Below are positions 1-7,591 of a DNA stretch of 35,569 nt, in pieces. Below the pieces are notes generated by a model. That model did no database searches. It had not been told where the DNA came from and was given only the letters and a program-made list of their open reading frames with translations. Source of the DNA: Cryomorphaceae bacterium ASP10-05a (GTDB lineage Bacteria > Bacteroidota > Bacteroidia > Flavobacteriales_D > Sanyastnellaceae); assembly GCA_000981645.1 (NCBI GenBank), contig LAQC01000011.1:23296-58864 (forward strand). The letters run 5' to 3'. A program made the position numbers and the translations under genes. Position 1 is the first letter of the stretch, and each line of letters opens with the position of its first letter.

Positions 1-380
1 ATAATAGGGCTAATGCCATTGGATGTGTGAATTAAAAAGTACTGGACTAATTTTGAATGGAAGGGCCTTAAAATCAATACCCAGATGAAGACATTTTAGA
101 TGTTAGTTCTCGATTATTAAGAATTCTAGAATAAAAAATATGGATATGAGTCTGCTCAAGGAGGTCTTATCGCATGAATTAGAACAGTTGGAAATCGAAA
201 AACAATAAGAGGAGTTGCCTCAGAGAATACTCGCTCTCATACTATCTTAATAAACTGATTTAAAGCGAAAAGAGCAAAAATTAAATAGTCACGGAATTAA
301 GACTATCTATTATTCTCCAGTACTTAAAAAACATGAAAAATTATACCACTGAATCATTCGTAGAATTAAATCCTAGCCGC
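1..380. other. gene-free stretch upstream of ornithine aminotransferase
   Basis: I see no recognisable gene on either strand. Only very short open frames exist, for example 22 codons at 140-208 and 16 codons at 333-383, and neither resembles a known family. An AT-rich imperfect inverted repeat lies around 115-135, with TTATT and AATAA flanking AGAATTCT. The upstream neighbour of this stretch is outside the window, so it may hold a 3' untranslated region or gene debris. Confidence 0.5.
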
Positions 381-388
381 TAAATTTG
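381..388 (+). promoter_or_regulatory. Bacteroidota -7 promoter box for rocD
   Basis: TAAATTTG matches the TAnnTTTG -7 consensus. It ends only five bases before the preferred ATG at 394, so the transcript would have almost no leader. I see no clear TTG -33 element at the expected distance. Confidence 0.5.
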
Positions 389-393
389 TGCAA

Positions 394-1641
394 ATGGAAT
401 CTGAAGTAAAACAAGGATTGTCATCAGCTGAAGCTATGGCACTAGAAAATAAGTATGGAGCTCATAATTACCACCCCTTACCAGTGGTGTTAAATAAAGG
501 CAAAGGTGTCTATGTCTGGGACGTAGAAGGAAAAAAATATTACGATTTTTTATCGGCTTACTCTGCTGTAAACCAAGGTCATTGTCATCCTAAAATTATT
601 GACGCCTTGAAACAACAGGCTGATTTGTTAACACTAACGTCGCGTGCCTTTCACAATGACGTCTTGGGACAATATGAAAAATATGTGACTGAATTATTTG
701 GTTATGATAAAATATTACCAATGAACACTGGTGTAGAAGGTGGAGAAACTGCATTGAAATTATGTAGAAAATGGGCTTATAAAGTAAAAGGAATCGAACA
801 AAACAAAGCAAAGATTTTATTTGCTGAAAATAACTTCTGGGGCAGAACCTTAGCCGCGGTATCTTCCTCTACCGACCCAAGTGCATTTAATGACTATGGC
901 CCATATTTACCTGGTTTCGAAATTGTGAAATACAATGATTTAAAAGCTTTAGAAAAGGCTTTAGAGGATCCTAATGTTGCAGGGTTTATGGTAGAGCCTA
1001 TCCAAGGAGAAGCTGGAGTAATGGTTCCTGATGAAGGCTATTTAAAAAAGGCTTATGAGTTATGCAAATCAAAAAACGTACTATTTATTGCAGACGAAGT
1101 TCAAACAGGAATTTCAAGAACAGGAAAATTATATTGCTGCCAACACGAAGGTGTTAAACCAGATATTTTAATTTTAGGAAAAGCATTGTCTGGAGGCGTT
1201 TTTCCAGTTTCGGCAGCTTTAGCTGATGATGAGATAATGATGACGATTAAACCAGGAGAACACGGCTCCACTTTCGGAGGCAACCCCTTAGGCTGTAGAG
1301 TTGCAATGGCTGCTTTAAAAGTGGCTGTTGATGAAGATTTAGCCGCTAATGCAGAAAAGCTAGGAATCATATTTAGATCAGAACTATCTACTTTTGCCAG
1401 TGAAAATAATTTACTAAAGTCTGTACGAGGTAAGGGACTGTTAAACGCTCTTTTGATCAATGACACGGAAGATAGTTCGACTGCTTGGGATATTTGCTTA
1501 AAATTAAGAGATAATGGGTTGTTAGCTAAACCTACTCATGGAAATATCATTCGTTTTGCTCCGCCACTAGTGATTACTGAAGAGCAGCTAATGGAGTGTG
1601 TGGGTATTATCAAGAAAACAATTTTAGCTTACCAAAAATAA
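394..1641 (+). CDS. rocD: ornithine--oxo-acid aminotransferase
   Basis: PLP-dependent class III aminotransferase. It converts ornithine and 2-oxoglutarate to glutamate-5-semialdehyde and glutamate, linking arginine/ornithine to proline and glutamate. Visible family signatures are [16 protein letters not shown] and [18 protein letters not shown] near the N-terminus, [13 protein letters not shown], the ADEVQTG cofactor segment, and the PLP lysine in [10 protein letters not shown] (about residue 263). [12 protein letters not shown] follows. Length (415 aa) is normal. A GTG at 388 is in frame but lies inside the promoter box, so I prefer ATG 394. The next gene starts one base after the stop, suggesting co-transcription with the DUF423 gene. 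Acetylornithine aminotransferase is the alternative, but the tyrosine-rich N-terminal segment is typical of ornithine aminotransferase. Confidence 0.93.
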   Translation: MESEVKQGLSSAEAMALENKYGAHNYHPLPVVLNKGKGVYVWDVEGKKYYDFLSAYSAVNQGHCHPKIIDALKQQADLLTLTSRAFHNDVLGQYEKYVTELFGYDKILPMNTGVEGGETALKLCRKWAYKVKGIEQNKAKILFAENNFWGRTLAAVSSSTDPSAFNDYGPYLPGFEIVKYNDLKALEKALEDPNVAGFMVEPIQGEAGVMVPDEGYLKKAYELCKSKNVLFIADEVQTGISRTGKLYCCQHEGVKPDILILGKALSGGVFPVSAALADDEIMMTIKPGEHGSTFGGNPLGCRVAMAALKVAVDEDLAANAEKLGIIFRSELSTFASENNLLKSVRGKGLLNALLINDTEDSSTAWDICLKLRDNGLLAKPTHGNIIRFAPPLVITEEQLMECVGIIKKTILAYQK

Positions 1642-1642
1642 A

Positions 1643-2035
1643 GTGAATACTCTTACAACAAAGTGGGGAATTTTCCTGGTGCTCGTGAGCATTATAGTGG
1701 GTGCCTTTGGCGCCCATTATTTTTCAGCGATATTAAGTCCTGAACGAATGAAATCACTTCAGACTGGTATAAATTATCAAATGTATATGGGACTTGGTCT
1801 TTTAGTTCTCGGTAGTCTAGAGTCTAAGTTCTCCAGTAAATCATACCGAACTGGATTTCTATTGATTTTAATCGGTTGCTTGTTTTTCTCCCTATCTATA
1901 TACGGACTGGTCTACTTGGGACATCATGAAATATCCAAAGGGAAATCTATACTGGGCCCCATCACCCCAATAGGAGGATTGCTGATGATTTTTGGGTGGT
2001 TATGGTTACTGATAGATATGATAAAGAAGAAATAA
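1643..2035 (+). CDS. DUF423 family small membrane protein
   Basis: A 130-residue protein beginning with GTG one base after the rocD stop. It shows the DUF423 pattern: an early GAFGAH motif (residues 21-26), a YQMYMGLGLL helix, a FFSLSIYGL helix, and the closing PITPIGGLLMIFGWLWLL segment. Four hydrophobic helices are expected (about 8-27, 46-60, 70-90, 105-126). The family (YgdD/YwdK type) sits in the inner membrane and has no established biochemical function. The tight spacing suggests an operon with rocD, but nothing links the two functionally. Confidence 0.85.
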   Translation: MNTLTTKWGIFLVLVSIIVGAFGAHYFSAILSPERMKSLQTGINYQMYMGLGLLVLGSLESKFSSKSYRTGFLLILIGCLFFSLSIYGLVYLGHHEISKGKSILGPITPIGGLLMIFGWLWLLIDMIKKK

Positions 2036-2082
2036 TTCTAGGGTATATATCCCTTTAATTGCGGTGCAAAAAAAGCTCAATA

Positions 2083-2712
2083 ATGGATTTTATAGAAAAT
2101 CAAAAATGGCGTTATGCCACTAAGAAGTTTGATGCTTCTAAGAAGATTAACGGTGAAGATTTAGAGAAGATTAAAGAATCTATAAACCTAGCGGCTACCA
2201 GCTACGGGCTTCAATTATTTAAGGTTCTCATCATAGAAAATTCAGAAACCAGAGAAACTCTAAAAAAGCATAGCTGGGGACAATCGCAAGTAACAGAGGC
2301 ATCACATTTAATGGTGTTCTGCAATTTCACTAGCGTAAAAGACGAGCACATAGACAGTCACTTGCAGTTAAAATCTAAATTGATGGGAATAGAAGAGTCT
2401 ACTCTCAAAGGATATGGTGACTTCATGAAGAGTAAAACGGCTGAAATGACCCCCGAACAAACCTCTGTATGGAATGCAAAACAGACCTACATAGCACTGA
2501 GCAATGCCATGGCCATGTGCGCTGAACTAAGGATAGACACCTGCCCCCTAGAAGGATTTTCTCCAGAAGAGTATAATTCTGTATTAAACCTTCATAAAAA
2601 AGGATTAGAAGCGACTGTAGTCTTAACCCTAGGATATCGTTCAGCGGAAGATAAAACTCAGCATACACCCAAGGTTAGAAAAACTTTAGAAGATCTTTTT
2701 GAAGTCCTGTAG
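2083..2712 (+). CDS. NAD(P)H-dependent nitroreductase family oxidoreductase
   Basis: A 209-residue flavoprotein of the FMN-binding nitroreductase fold (NfsB-like). MDFIENQKWRYATKKFD near the start carries the conserved R-x-x-x-K-x-F flavin-binding pattern. SINLAATSYGLQLFKVLII, YIALSNAMAMCAELRIDTCP and the closing VLTLGYR are also typical. It would act as a cytosolic dimer reducing quinones or nitro-compounds with NAD(P)H, but the physiological substrate cannot be told. A longer frame starts at TTG 2059; I chose ATG 2083 because family members begin at this point and the extra residues resemble untranslated DNA. A strong terminator follows. Confidence 0.85.
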   Translation: MDFIENQKWRYATKKFDASKKINGEDLEKIKESINLAATSYGLQLFKVLIIENSETRETLKKHSWGQSQVTEASHLMVFCNFTSVKDEHIDSHLQLKSKLMGIEESTLKGYGDFMKSKTAEMTPEQTSVWNAKQTYIALSNAMAMCAELRIDTCPLEGFSPEEYNSVLNLHKKGLEATVVLTLGYRSAEDKTQHTPKVRKTLEDLFEVL

Positions 2713-2737
2713 GAAAGAAGATTTAATAGAAAAAGCT

Positions 2738-2766
2738 AAAAAAGAGGAACTCTGTTCCTCTTTTTT
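2738..2766 (+). terminator. Rho-independent terminator after the nitroreductase gene
   Basis: Perfect stem GAGGAAC (2744-2750), loop TCT, GTTCCTC (2754-2760), flanked by A6 on the left and T6 on the right. The A/T flanks extend the stem and make the terminator potentially bidirectional. It closes the rocD-DUF423-nitroreductase group. Confidence 0.9.
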
Positions 2767-2859
2767 ATATAAATTTCATTTATAACGAACATGCCTTTAG
2801 ATTAAACCCATCAGACTAAGTGTTATTATTACACTTAACACAACGCAAACAACAAGCAT

Positions 2860-2877
2860 CGTAATCATCTGATTACG
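2860..2877. promoter_or_regulatory. gapped palindrome upstream of pckA (possible operator)
   Basis: CGTAATC (2860-2866), spacer ATCT, GATTACG (2871-2877) form a perfect 7+4+7 inverted repeat. It lies about 70 bases upstream of the pckA -7 box. It is followed by no T-run, so it is not a terminator. A second, weaker repeat TGTTA-N10-TAACA lies at 2821-2840. A dimeric regulator of gluconeogenesis is a plausible binder, but this is inference. Confidence 0.4.
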
Positions 2878-2947
2878 TGATTCTTAAATTGGTATAATTT
2901 CGCTTGAATTAACGCGGCTTTGTGACATGGTTAATCTCTGAATCTCG

Positions 2948-2955
2948 TAATTTTG
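2948..2955 (+). promoter_or_regulatory. Bacteroidota -7 promoter box for pckA
   Basis: TAATTTTG matches TAnnTTTG and ends 25 bases before the ATG. A TTG occurs at 2920-2922, but the 25-base spacer is longer than the usual 19-21, so the -33 assignment is doubtful. Confidence 0.5.
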
Positions 2956-2980
2956 TAGAACTAAACAAAAGATTCTTTAG

Positions 2981-4591
2981 ATGAACAATTTTGGATTGAA
3001 GGCAGAGAAAGCTAATCTTTCTTATTTAGGATTAGAGCGAGTAGACGCGGCATACTGGAATTTATCTCCAGCACAATTAACAGAAGAAACCATTATTAAA
3101 GGCCAAGGTCTTTTAACAGACACAGGAGCTTTAGCCATAGACACAGGTGAGTTTACTGGTCGTTCTCCAGCAGATCGGTTTATAGTAAAGGATGCTATCA
3201 CAACTAACGAAGTTTGGTGGGGAGACATTAATAAGCCATTTGACTCGGAGGCTTTCGATAAACTTCAGGGCAGAATGCAAGCTTATTTAGCTGGAAGAGA
3301 AGTTTACGTAAGAGATGCTTACGCCTGCGCTGACGACACGTACAGACTTAATTTAAGAGTAGTAACTGAGTTTCCATGGAGTAACATGTTTGCTTCTAAT
3401 ATGTTCCTTAGACCTACTCAAGAAGAGATTTTAGACTTTAATCCTGAGTGGAACGTAGTATGTGCACCAGGGTTTATGGCGGATGCCGAAATAGATGGTA
3501 CACGTCAGCATAACTTTGCTATTATCAACTTTACTAAGAAGATGATTCTTATCGGTGGAACTGGTTATACTGGTGAAATCAAAAAGGGAATATTCTCTGT
3601 ACTCAACTTTGTTCTTCCTGCACAGAAAGGTGTTCTTTCAATGCATTGTAGTGCTAACGTAGGACATGATGGTGATACCGCTGTGTTCTTTGGATTAAGC
3701 GGAACAGGGAAGACTACATTATCCTCAGACCCTAATAGAAAACTCATCGGTGATGACGAGCATGGCTGGTCAGCAGATAAAGTATTCAACTTTGAAGGCG
3801 GATGCTATGCTAAAACCATAGACTTATCTGCTACAAAAGAGCCACAAATTCATAATGCAATCAAGTTCGGAGCTATTCTAGAAAACATAGGTTTTGAAGA
3901 AGACGGATGTACTCCTGACTATTCGGATATCACTAAAACTCAGAATACGAGAGTATCCTACCCTATTCACCATATAGATAACATTATGGTTCCTAGCTCA
4001 GGGGATGCTCCTAAGAATATATTTTTCCTTACAGCAGATGCTTTTGGAGTATTGCCTCCGATAAGTAAGCTTTCCAGAAACCAAGCTATGTACCAGTTTA
4101 TATCTGGGTACACAGCCAAAGTGGCTGGCACAGAAGCAGGAGTAACAGAACCTCAGACTGCATTCTCGGCATGCTTCGGAGCACCATTTTTACCATTACA
4201 CCCAGCTAGATATGCTGAGATGTTAGGAAATAAAATGGACGAAGGAAATGTAAACATCTGGTTGATTAACACAGGCTGGAGCGGTGGCGAATACGGGACT
4301 GGTTCTAGAATCAAGTTGAAGTATACTAGAGCTATGATTACTGCTGCTTTAACTGGAAAGTTGAATGATGTGGAATACAATTGTCATGAAGTATTTGGAT
4401 TAAATTTCCCTACCTCGTGCCCAGATGTACCTAGCGAACTTCTTAATGCGAGAAATACATGGGCTAATAAAAATGCTTATGATACTAAAGCAAACTCACT
4501 AGCAGATAAATTCGTTAAGAATTTTGAGCAGTTTGAAGAGTATGCAAATGAAGAAATAATGAGTGCTTCTCCTCGTTCAGTGACTGTTTAA
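2981..4591 (+). CDS. pckA: phosphoenolpyruvate carboxykinase (ATP)
   Basis: Converts oxaloacetate and ATP to phosphoenolpyruvate, ADP and CO2, the entry step of gluconeogenesis, in the cytosol. At 536 residues it has the normal length of the ATP-dependent class. Visible motifs are the substrate-binding TGRSPADRF (59-67), the kinase-1a P-loop GLSGTGKTTLSSD (238-250, Lys244), and the kinase-2 metal/nucleotide motif IGDDEHGW (256-263). NTGWSGGEYGTGSRI follows later. It is monocistronic, with its own promoter box, an upstream palindrome and a strong terminator, suggesting independent control. This fits a heterotroph growing on amino acids or peptides. The GTP-dependent enzyme is excluded by the P-loop and kinase-2 sequences. 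Confidence 0.97.
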   Translation: MNNFGLKAEKANLSYLGLERVDAAYWNLSPAQLTEETIIKGQGLLTDTGALAIDTGEFTGRSPADRFIVKDAITTNEVWWGDINKPFDSEAFDKLQGRMQAYLAGREVYVRDAYACADDTYRLNLRVVTEFPWSNMFASNMFLRPTQEEILDFNPEWNVVCAPGFMADAEIDGTRQHNFAIINFTKKMILIGGTGYTGEIKKGIFSVLNFVLPAQKGVLSMHCSANVGHDGDTAVFFGLSGTGKTTLSSDPNRKLIGDDEHGWSADKVFNFEGGCYAKTIDLSATKEPQIHNAIKFGAILENIGFEEDGCTPDYSDITKTQNTRVSYPIHHIDNIMVPSSGDAPKNIFFLTADAFGVLPPISKLSRNQAMYQFISGYTAKVAGTEAGVTEPQTAFSACFGAPFLPLHPARYAEMLGNKMDEGNVNIWLINTGWSGGEYGTGSRIKLKYTRAMITAALTGKLNDVEYNCHEVFGLNFPTSCPDVPSELLNARNTWANKNAYDTKANSLADKFVKNFEQFEEYANEEIMSASPRSVTV

Positions 4592-4619
4592 ACTAGAGAA
4601 AACGCAAAAAAAAATAATT

Positions 4620-4660
4620 AAGCCTCGCACTTCCTTTTTCTGGTAAGTGCGAGGCTTTCG
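4620..4660 (+). terminator. Rho-independent terminator after pckA
   Basis: A perfect 13-bp stem, AAGCCTCGCACTT (4620-4632) paired with AAGTGCGAGGCTT (4645-4657), with a 12-base loop and a short T-rich tail. Upstream is an A-rich tract, so on the opposite strand the hairpin is followed by T-rich DNA and could also act there. Confidence 0.88.
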
Positions 4661-4706
4661 GTTTAAAAATAAAGCCGACTTTTGGGGTTCACCTTTTTCA
4701 TAGCTA

Positions 4707-5408
4707 GTGCATTTATCATTTATCGAAAATCTTTCTGTAGGCTCAGTAAAACTCAGCACTGAAGAGTCTCTTCATGTCTCTAAAGTTCTCAGACTTAAAA
4801 ATGGAAACCCCATCAATCTTACTGATGGAAAAGGAAGCTCTGCTGTGGGAATTATCACTGCAGCCGCCAAAAAAAACGTCACCATTCAGATAGATGAAAT
4901 TCATTCTGAAAGTGAAAACCCTTATTTATTAGAGCTGGCTATGGCTCCTACGAAGAGTAATGATCGGTTTGAACTAGTTCTGGAAAAGTGCACCGAACTT
5001 GGGATAGCTCGAATTCATCCCTTATTGACTTTTCATTCGGAGCGTAGAAAATTGAATATGGAGCGTAGCAAAAAGCTTGTGCTTTCAGCTATGAAGCAAT
5101 CTCAGAAAATATGGTTACCAGAAGTAATGGAACCGATAAAGTTCAATGATTTTATACAGCAGGATTTCGAGGGTGACCGTATATTAGCCCATTGCAACGC
5201 TGACTTTAACAGAGCGTCTCTAAAGGCTCTTTCTCAGAAAAAACCTACGATTATATGTATAGGGCCTGAAGGAGATTTCTCCGATGAAGAAATTAGCTTA
5301 GCCTTAGAGTTAGGATTTAAGTCTGCACACATGGGCTCTGAAAGACTAAGAACGGAGACTGCAGCGCTATTCGCTACGTCTATTTACCATACAGTAACTT
5401 CATTATGA
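4707..5408 (+). CDS. rsmE: 16S rRNA m3U1498 methyltransferase RsmE
   Basis: SPOUT-class methyltransferase that uses SAM to methylate N3 of U1498 in 16S rRNA of the 30S subunit. The N-terminal PUA-like part (residues 1-70) contains HVSKVLRLKNG. The SPOUT part shows FELVLEKCTELGI (88-100), SERR, KQSQKIWLPEV, the SAM-binding IGPEGDFSDEEI (185-196) and LRTETAALFA (214-223). Length (233 aa) is normal. The start is GTG at 4707: MHLSF matches the family start and no ATG is available. The stop overlaps the next gene's ATG (ATGA), so the two are translationally coupled. Confidence 0.95.
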   Translation: MHLSFIENLSVGSVKLSTEESLHVSKVLRLKNGNPINLTDGKGSSAVGIITAAAKKNVTIQIDEIHSESENPYLLELAMAPTKSNDRFELVLEKCTELGIARIHPLLTFHSERRKLNMERSKKLVLSAMKQSQKIWLPEVMEPIKFNDFIQQDFEGDRILAHCNADFNRASLKALSQKKPTIICIGPEGDFSDEEISLALELGFKSAHMGSERLRTETAALFATSIYHTVTSL

Positions 5409-5725
5409 AAAAAATAGCAGCCATACTTATTATCGTTCTTGGAATTCTCCTAGCACTGGCATTCACTGTGCCTTCTAAGAAAGATTATGAAACATTTATT
5501 ACTACAGAACTCAAAGAGAGAACTCATGATGACCTGCTCGGGTTGAACGATTTTATGATTGACAATTTAGCCAAGTTAGTATTTATCGGAGCTGAATATA
5601 AGAATGTAAAAGTGGGAAGTACTTATGCTTTTTCTTTAGGAAAAGACAACACCTATAAATTCGTAGGGTTCGGTACTTTAATTATTTGTGTGGAGGGTGA
5701 TTTGAGTATTTTAGAAGGCCAATAA
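5405..5725 (+). CDS. small membrane-anchored protein, DUF4359-like
   Basis: A 106-residue protein with an N-terminal hydrophobic helix (about residues 3-23), followed by VPSKKDYETFITTEL and a short extracytoplasmic part ending TYKFVGFGTLIICVEGD. This arrangement (helix, then PSxxDYxxF, then a compact C-terminal beta segment) resembles DUF4359 proteins, but the assignment is tentative. It starts inside the rsmE stop codon. It converges with the hydrolase gene on the other strand, eight bases away, with no hairpin between them. Function unknown. Confidence 0.7.
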   Translation: MKKIAAILIIVLGILLALAFTVPSKKDYETFITTELKERTHDDLLGLNDFMIDNLAKLVFIGAEYKNVKVGSTYAFSLGKDNTYKFVGFGTLIICVEGDLSILEGQ

Positions 5726-5733
5726 TCTAAATT

Positions 5734-6801
5734 TTATTCCGTTAGATAAAGTATAAACTCCTCACTCCCAAAGTAACTAAGAGAATGATGGGATGTACCA
5801 AAAGAAGTGGCATGAATCAACTGAATAGGAGAACCAGGAAAATGCTTCTTAAAGTAATCTTCTAATTCATACGCCTCATTACCGCAGTTACATCCTAGTC
5901 GAGTATTTCCATATCTACGAGAAAAAGATAGTTTAACTCCGAGGAATTTATACGCTTTGGAAAGAACAAAATCCTCTTCATTATAGATAATAGTCAAGTT
6001 ATAATTATCTGACCCTATAATTGGGTTCTCTACTGAACGATTATAATAACTCCTAAACTCTTTTTTAGAAATAGCAGGAGCAGCCATGCAAATATTTATC
6101 CGCTGGTGAGGCGTACCGTCCTCTTCCTTCTCTTCATCATTAAACAATAGACTAGTCGCCACTTCTGCTCCCAAACTATGAGTAATGACTGTTATATCAT
6201 TCCTTTCAATCTTAGAGATGAATTTCCTCAATCCTAGGCCTGCGTTTTCAGCATTTTCTTTGACTTGTTTTTTGAACATTTTCCCTAGACTAATAATGAA
6301 TTTTAGACTTCGCTCGGGCTTCAAGTACATTCCATCCCAGTAGATTTCTAAAAAATAATTTTCTTGTCCTGTGGCCTGATTTATTCTCTCCCTCATAAAG
6401 CTGTAGTCATCATGAGCAGATGTATCTCCATTTATAGGCGCTGCAGGTTTTCTGAATCCATGTATCAAAACATATAAATCTTCCTCTTGTGTTATTTTTG
6501 AATTAATTTCTTCTGCTAAATCCGAAACTGCTTTTTCTTGAATTTCCACCCAAATAGAATCCGTAAATTCTGTGATCTCTAAAACTTCATTTGTATATTC
6601 TCTAAGACTGAAATCAGTTTTTTCAAATTCATCTTCTATGACTGCAAATGCTGGGTAGAAATCGCCATTTTTATCCAAAAAAACCCTAGTTACATTTTCT
6701 TCTTCTCCAAAAAGCATTCTACATCCACCATAGGACACGTTTTCTTGCGCCATACCATGAAAAACAAATAACACAAGACAGATAGACATGTAGTATCTCA
6801 T
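5734..6801 (-). CDS. secreted alpha/beta hydrolase, DUF900-like
   Basis: A 355-residue protein with a cleavable signal peptide (hydrophobic residues 5-18, cleavage near GMAQ-E). The core shows an alpha/beta-hydrolase fold: an oxyanion strand YVLIHGFRKP (110-119), the nucleophile elbow VITHSLGAEVATSLL (205-219, Ser209), a likely acid in IIYNEEDFVL (Asp277), and a late His in TSHHSLSYF (337-345). The elbow reads THSLG rather than GHSLG, as in the DUF900/lipase-like group. It likely acts in the periplasm or outside as an esterase or lipase; the substrate is unknown. It lies 30 bases downstream of the DUF551-like gene and is probably in one transcript with it and the receiver protein. Confidence 0.78.
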   Translation of the reverse strand: MRYYMSICLVLFVFHGMAQENVSYGGCRMLFGEEENVTRVFLDKNGDFYPAFAVIEDEFEKTDFSLREYTNEVLEITEFTDSIWVEIQEKAVSDLAEEINSKITQEEDLYVLIHGFRKPAAPINGDTSAHDDYSFMRERINQATGQENYFLEIYWDGMYLKPERSLKFIISLGKMFKKQVKENAENAGLGLRKFISKIERNDITVITHSLGAEVATSLLFNDEEKEEDGTPHQRINICMAAPAISKKEFRSYYNRSVENPIIGSDNYNLTIIYNEEDFVLSKAYKFLGVKLSFSRRYGNTRLGCNCGNEAYELEDYFKKHFPGSPIQLIHATSFGTSHHSLSYFGSEEFILYLTE

Positions 6802-6831
6802 AAATTAAAAAGAAAAGAAGTGTTTATAAAC

Positions 6832-7104
6832 CTATGAAGTTGGGCCTAGCGGGATTTCTGCCCAATAAGTAACGTCAGCAAAAAAGTGATTAGAATTTCC
6901 TTCTCCTTGCCAAAAATGAAGTCCATGCTTGTCTCTTTTATCTTTATCATCTTTGTAAAAATTAGCTAGAAACACTAAGACAATCACTTCTCTAATTTCA
7001 AACTCGAAGGCATTTCCAGGTAGAAAAACTTTGTTATTAGGAATGAACGCAAGTACTCTTTGGTTATTTTCCGGAAGCGCGTCTGTGATTTTAATCCAAT
7101 TCAA
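6832..7104 (-). CDS. DUF551-like small protein
   Basis: A 90-residue protein starting at TTG. It begins MNWIKITDALPENNQRVLAF and ends with ADVTYWAEIPLGP, the opening W-I-x-x-x-x-x-LP and closing VTxW-x-x-x-P pattern of DUF551 proteins, which are common in phages and bacteria. No later Met exists, so the TTG start is forced. The first 14 bases overlap the end of the receiver-domain gene. No signal peptide is visible, so it is likely cytosolic. Function unknown; adjacency to a stand-alone receiver protein is the only clue. Confidence 0.65.
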   Translation of the reverse strand: MNWIKITDALPENNQRVLAFIPNNKVFLPGNAFEFEIREVIVLVFLANFYKDDKDKRDKHGLHFWQGEGNSNHFFADVTYWAEIPLGPTS

Positions 7105-7492
7105 TTGAACTTCTTTTTCTATCTATTATGTAATGCTTGATATTCTCTTTAGTGAGTGGTTTCACTATGTAATTTTTCACTTGAGAAAACGTTCTAGATT
7201 TATTTATGTCATCGAAATGCATAGAACTGGAAAGCATCATTATGTCAAATTTTAAATTATACTTAGCAGCATAATCTAAAAATTCCCACCCAGTTAGTTC
7301 CGGCATCGACACATCTAACAAAAGCAAATCTGGATAATCTAACCTATTCTTAACCAAGTTTTTAATTAAATCTATAGGATCTTGAAAAACTACTACCTTA
7401 CATAACGGCAAAGCGAAATTCAGAAACTGTCGATTAAGCATACCGTTCAGGTCATCGTCATCTAAAATGTATATGAGGTTATATGGTTTCAT
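7091..7492 (-). CDS. stand-alone response-regulator receiver protein
   Basis: A 133-residue protein that is only a CheY-like receiver domain. It has the acidic pocket YILDDDD (8-14), the phospho-acceptor Asp60 in LLLLDVSMPELTGWEF, the Ser/Thr switch in MMLSSS (85-90), and Lys111-Pro112 in YIVKPLTKE. No output domain follows, so it must signal through protein contacts, typically as a phosphorelay partner of a hybrid histidine kinase. No kinase lies in the window. It starts 99 bases after the adaptor gene's stop and overlaps the DUF551-like gene by 14 bases. I find no convincing promoter box in front, so read-through from the ABC operon is possible. Confidence 0.9.
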   Translation of the reverse strand: MKPYNLIYILDDDDLNGMLNRQFLNFALPLCKVVVFQDPIDLIKNLVKNRLDYPDLLLLDVSMPELTGWEFLDYAAKYNLKFDIMMLSSSMHFDDINKSRTFSQVKNYIVKPLTKENIKHYIIDRKRSSIELD

Positions 7493-7591
7493 AATCCATC
7501 TAAGCTACTTGAATTATATCTATGGCCAAAGTGGCTTAATCATAGTTACTAACAAAAGAAAAGTAAGCGTTTTACTCAATTATTTAAGGTA

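Noticed and set aside
140-208. 22-codon ATG frame near the window start
   Set aside because: Too short, no family resemblance and no promoter. It may be chance.
333-383. 16-codon ATG frame directly upstream of rocD, as a possible leader peptide
   Set aside because: The rocD promoter box starts inside its last codons, so it would not be on the rocD message. It has no Arg/Orn-codon run or terminator structure.
1101-1466. 121-codon minus-strand frame inside rocD
   Set aside because: Lies fully opposite a well-supported gene, has no family signature, and its composition mirrors the rocD codons.
6832-7104. DUF551-like gene as evidence of a prophage
   Set aside because: No other phage genes, integrase, attachment sites or compositional break nearby. 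The domain also occurs in ordinary chromosomes.
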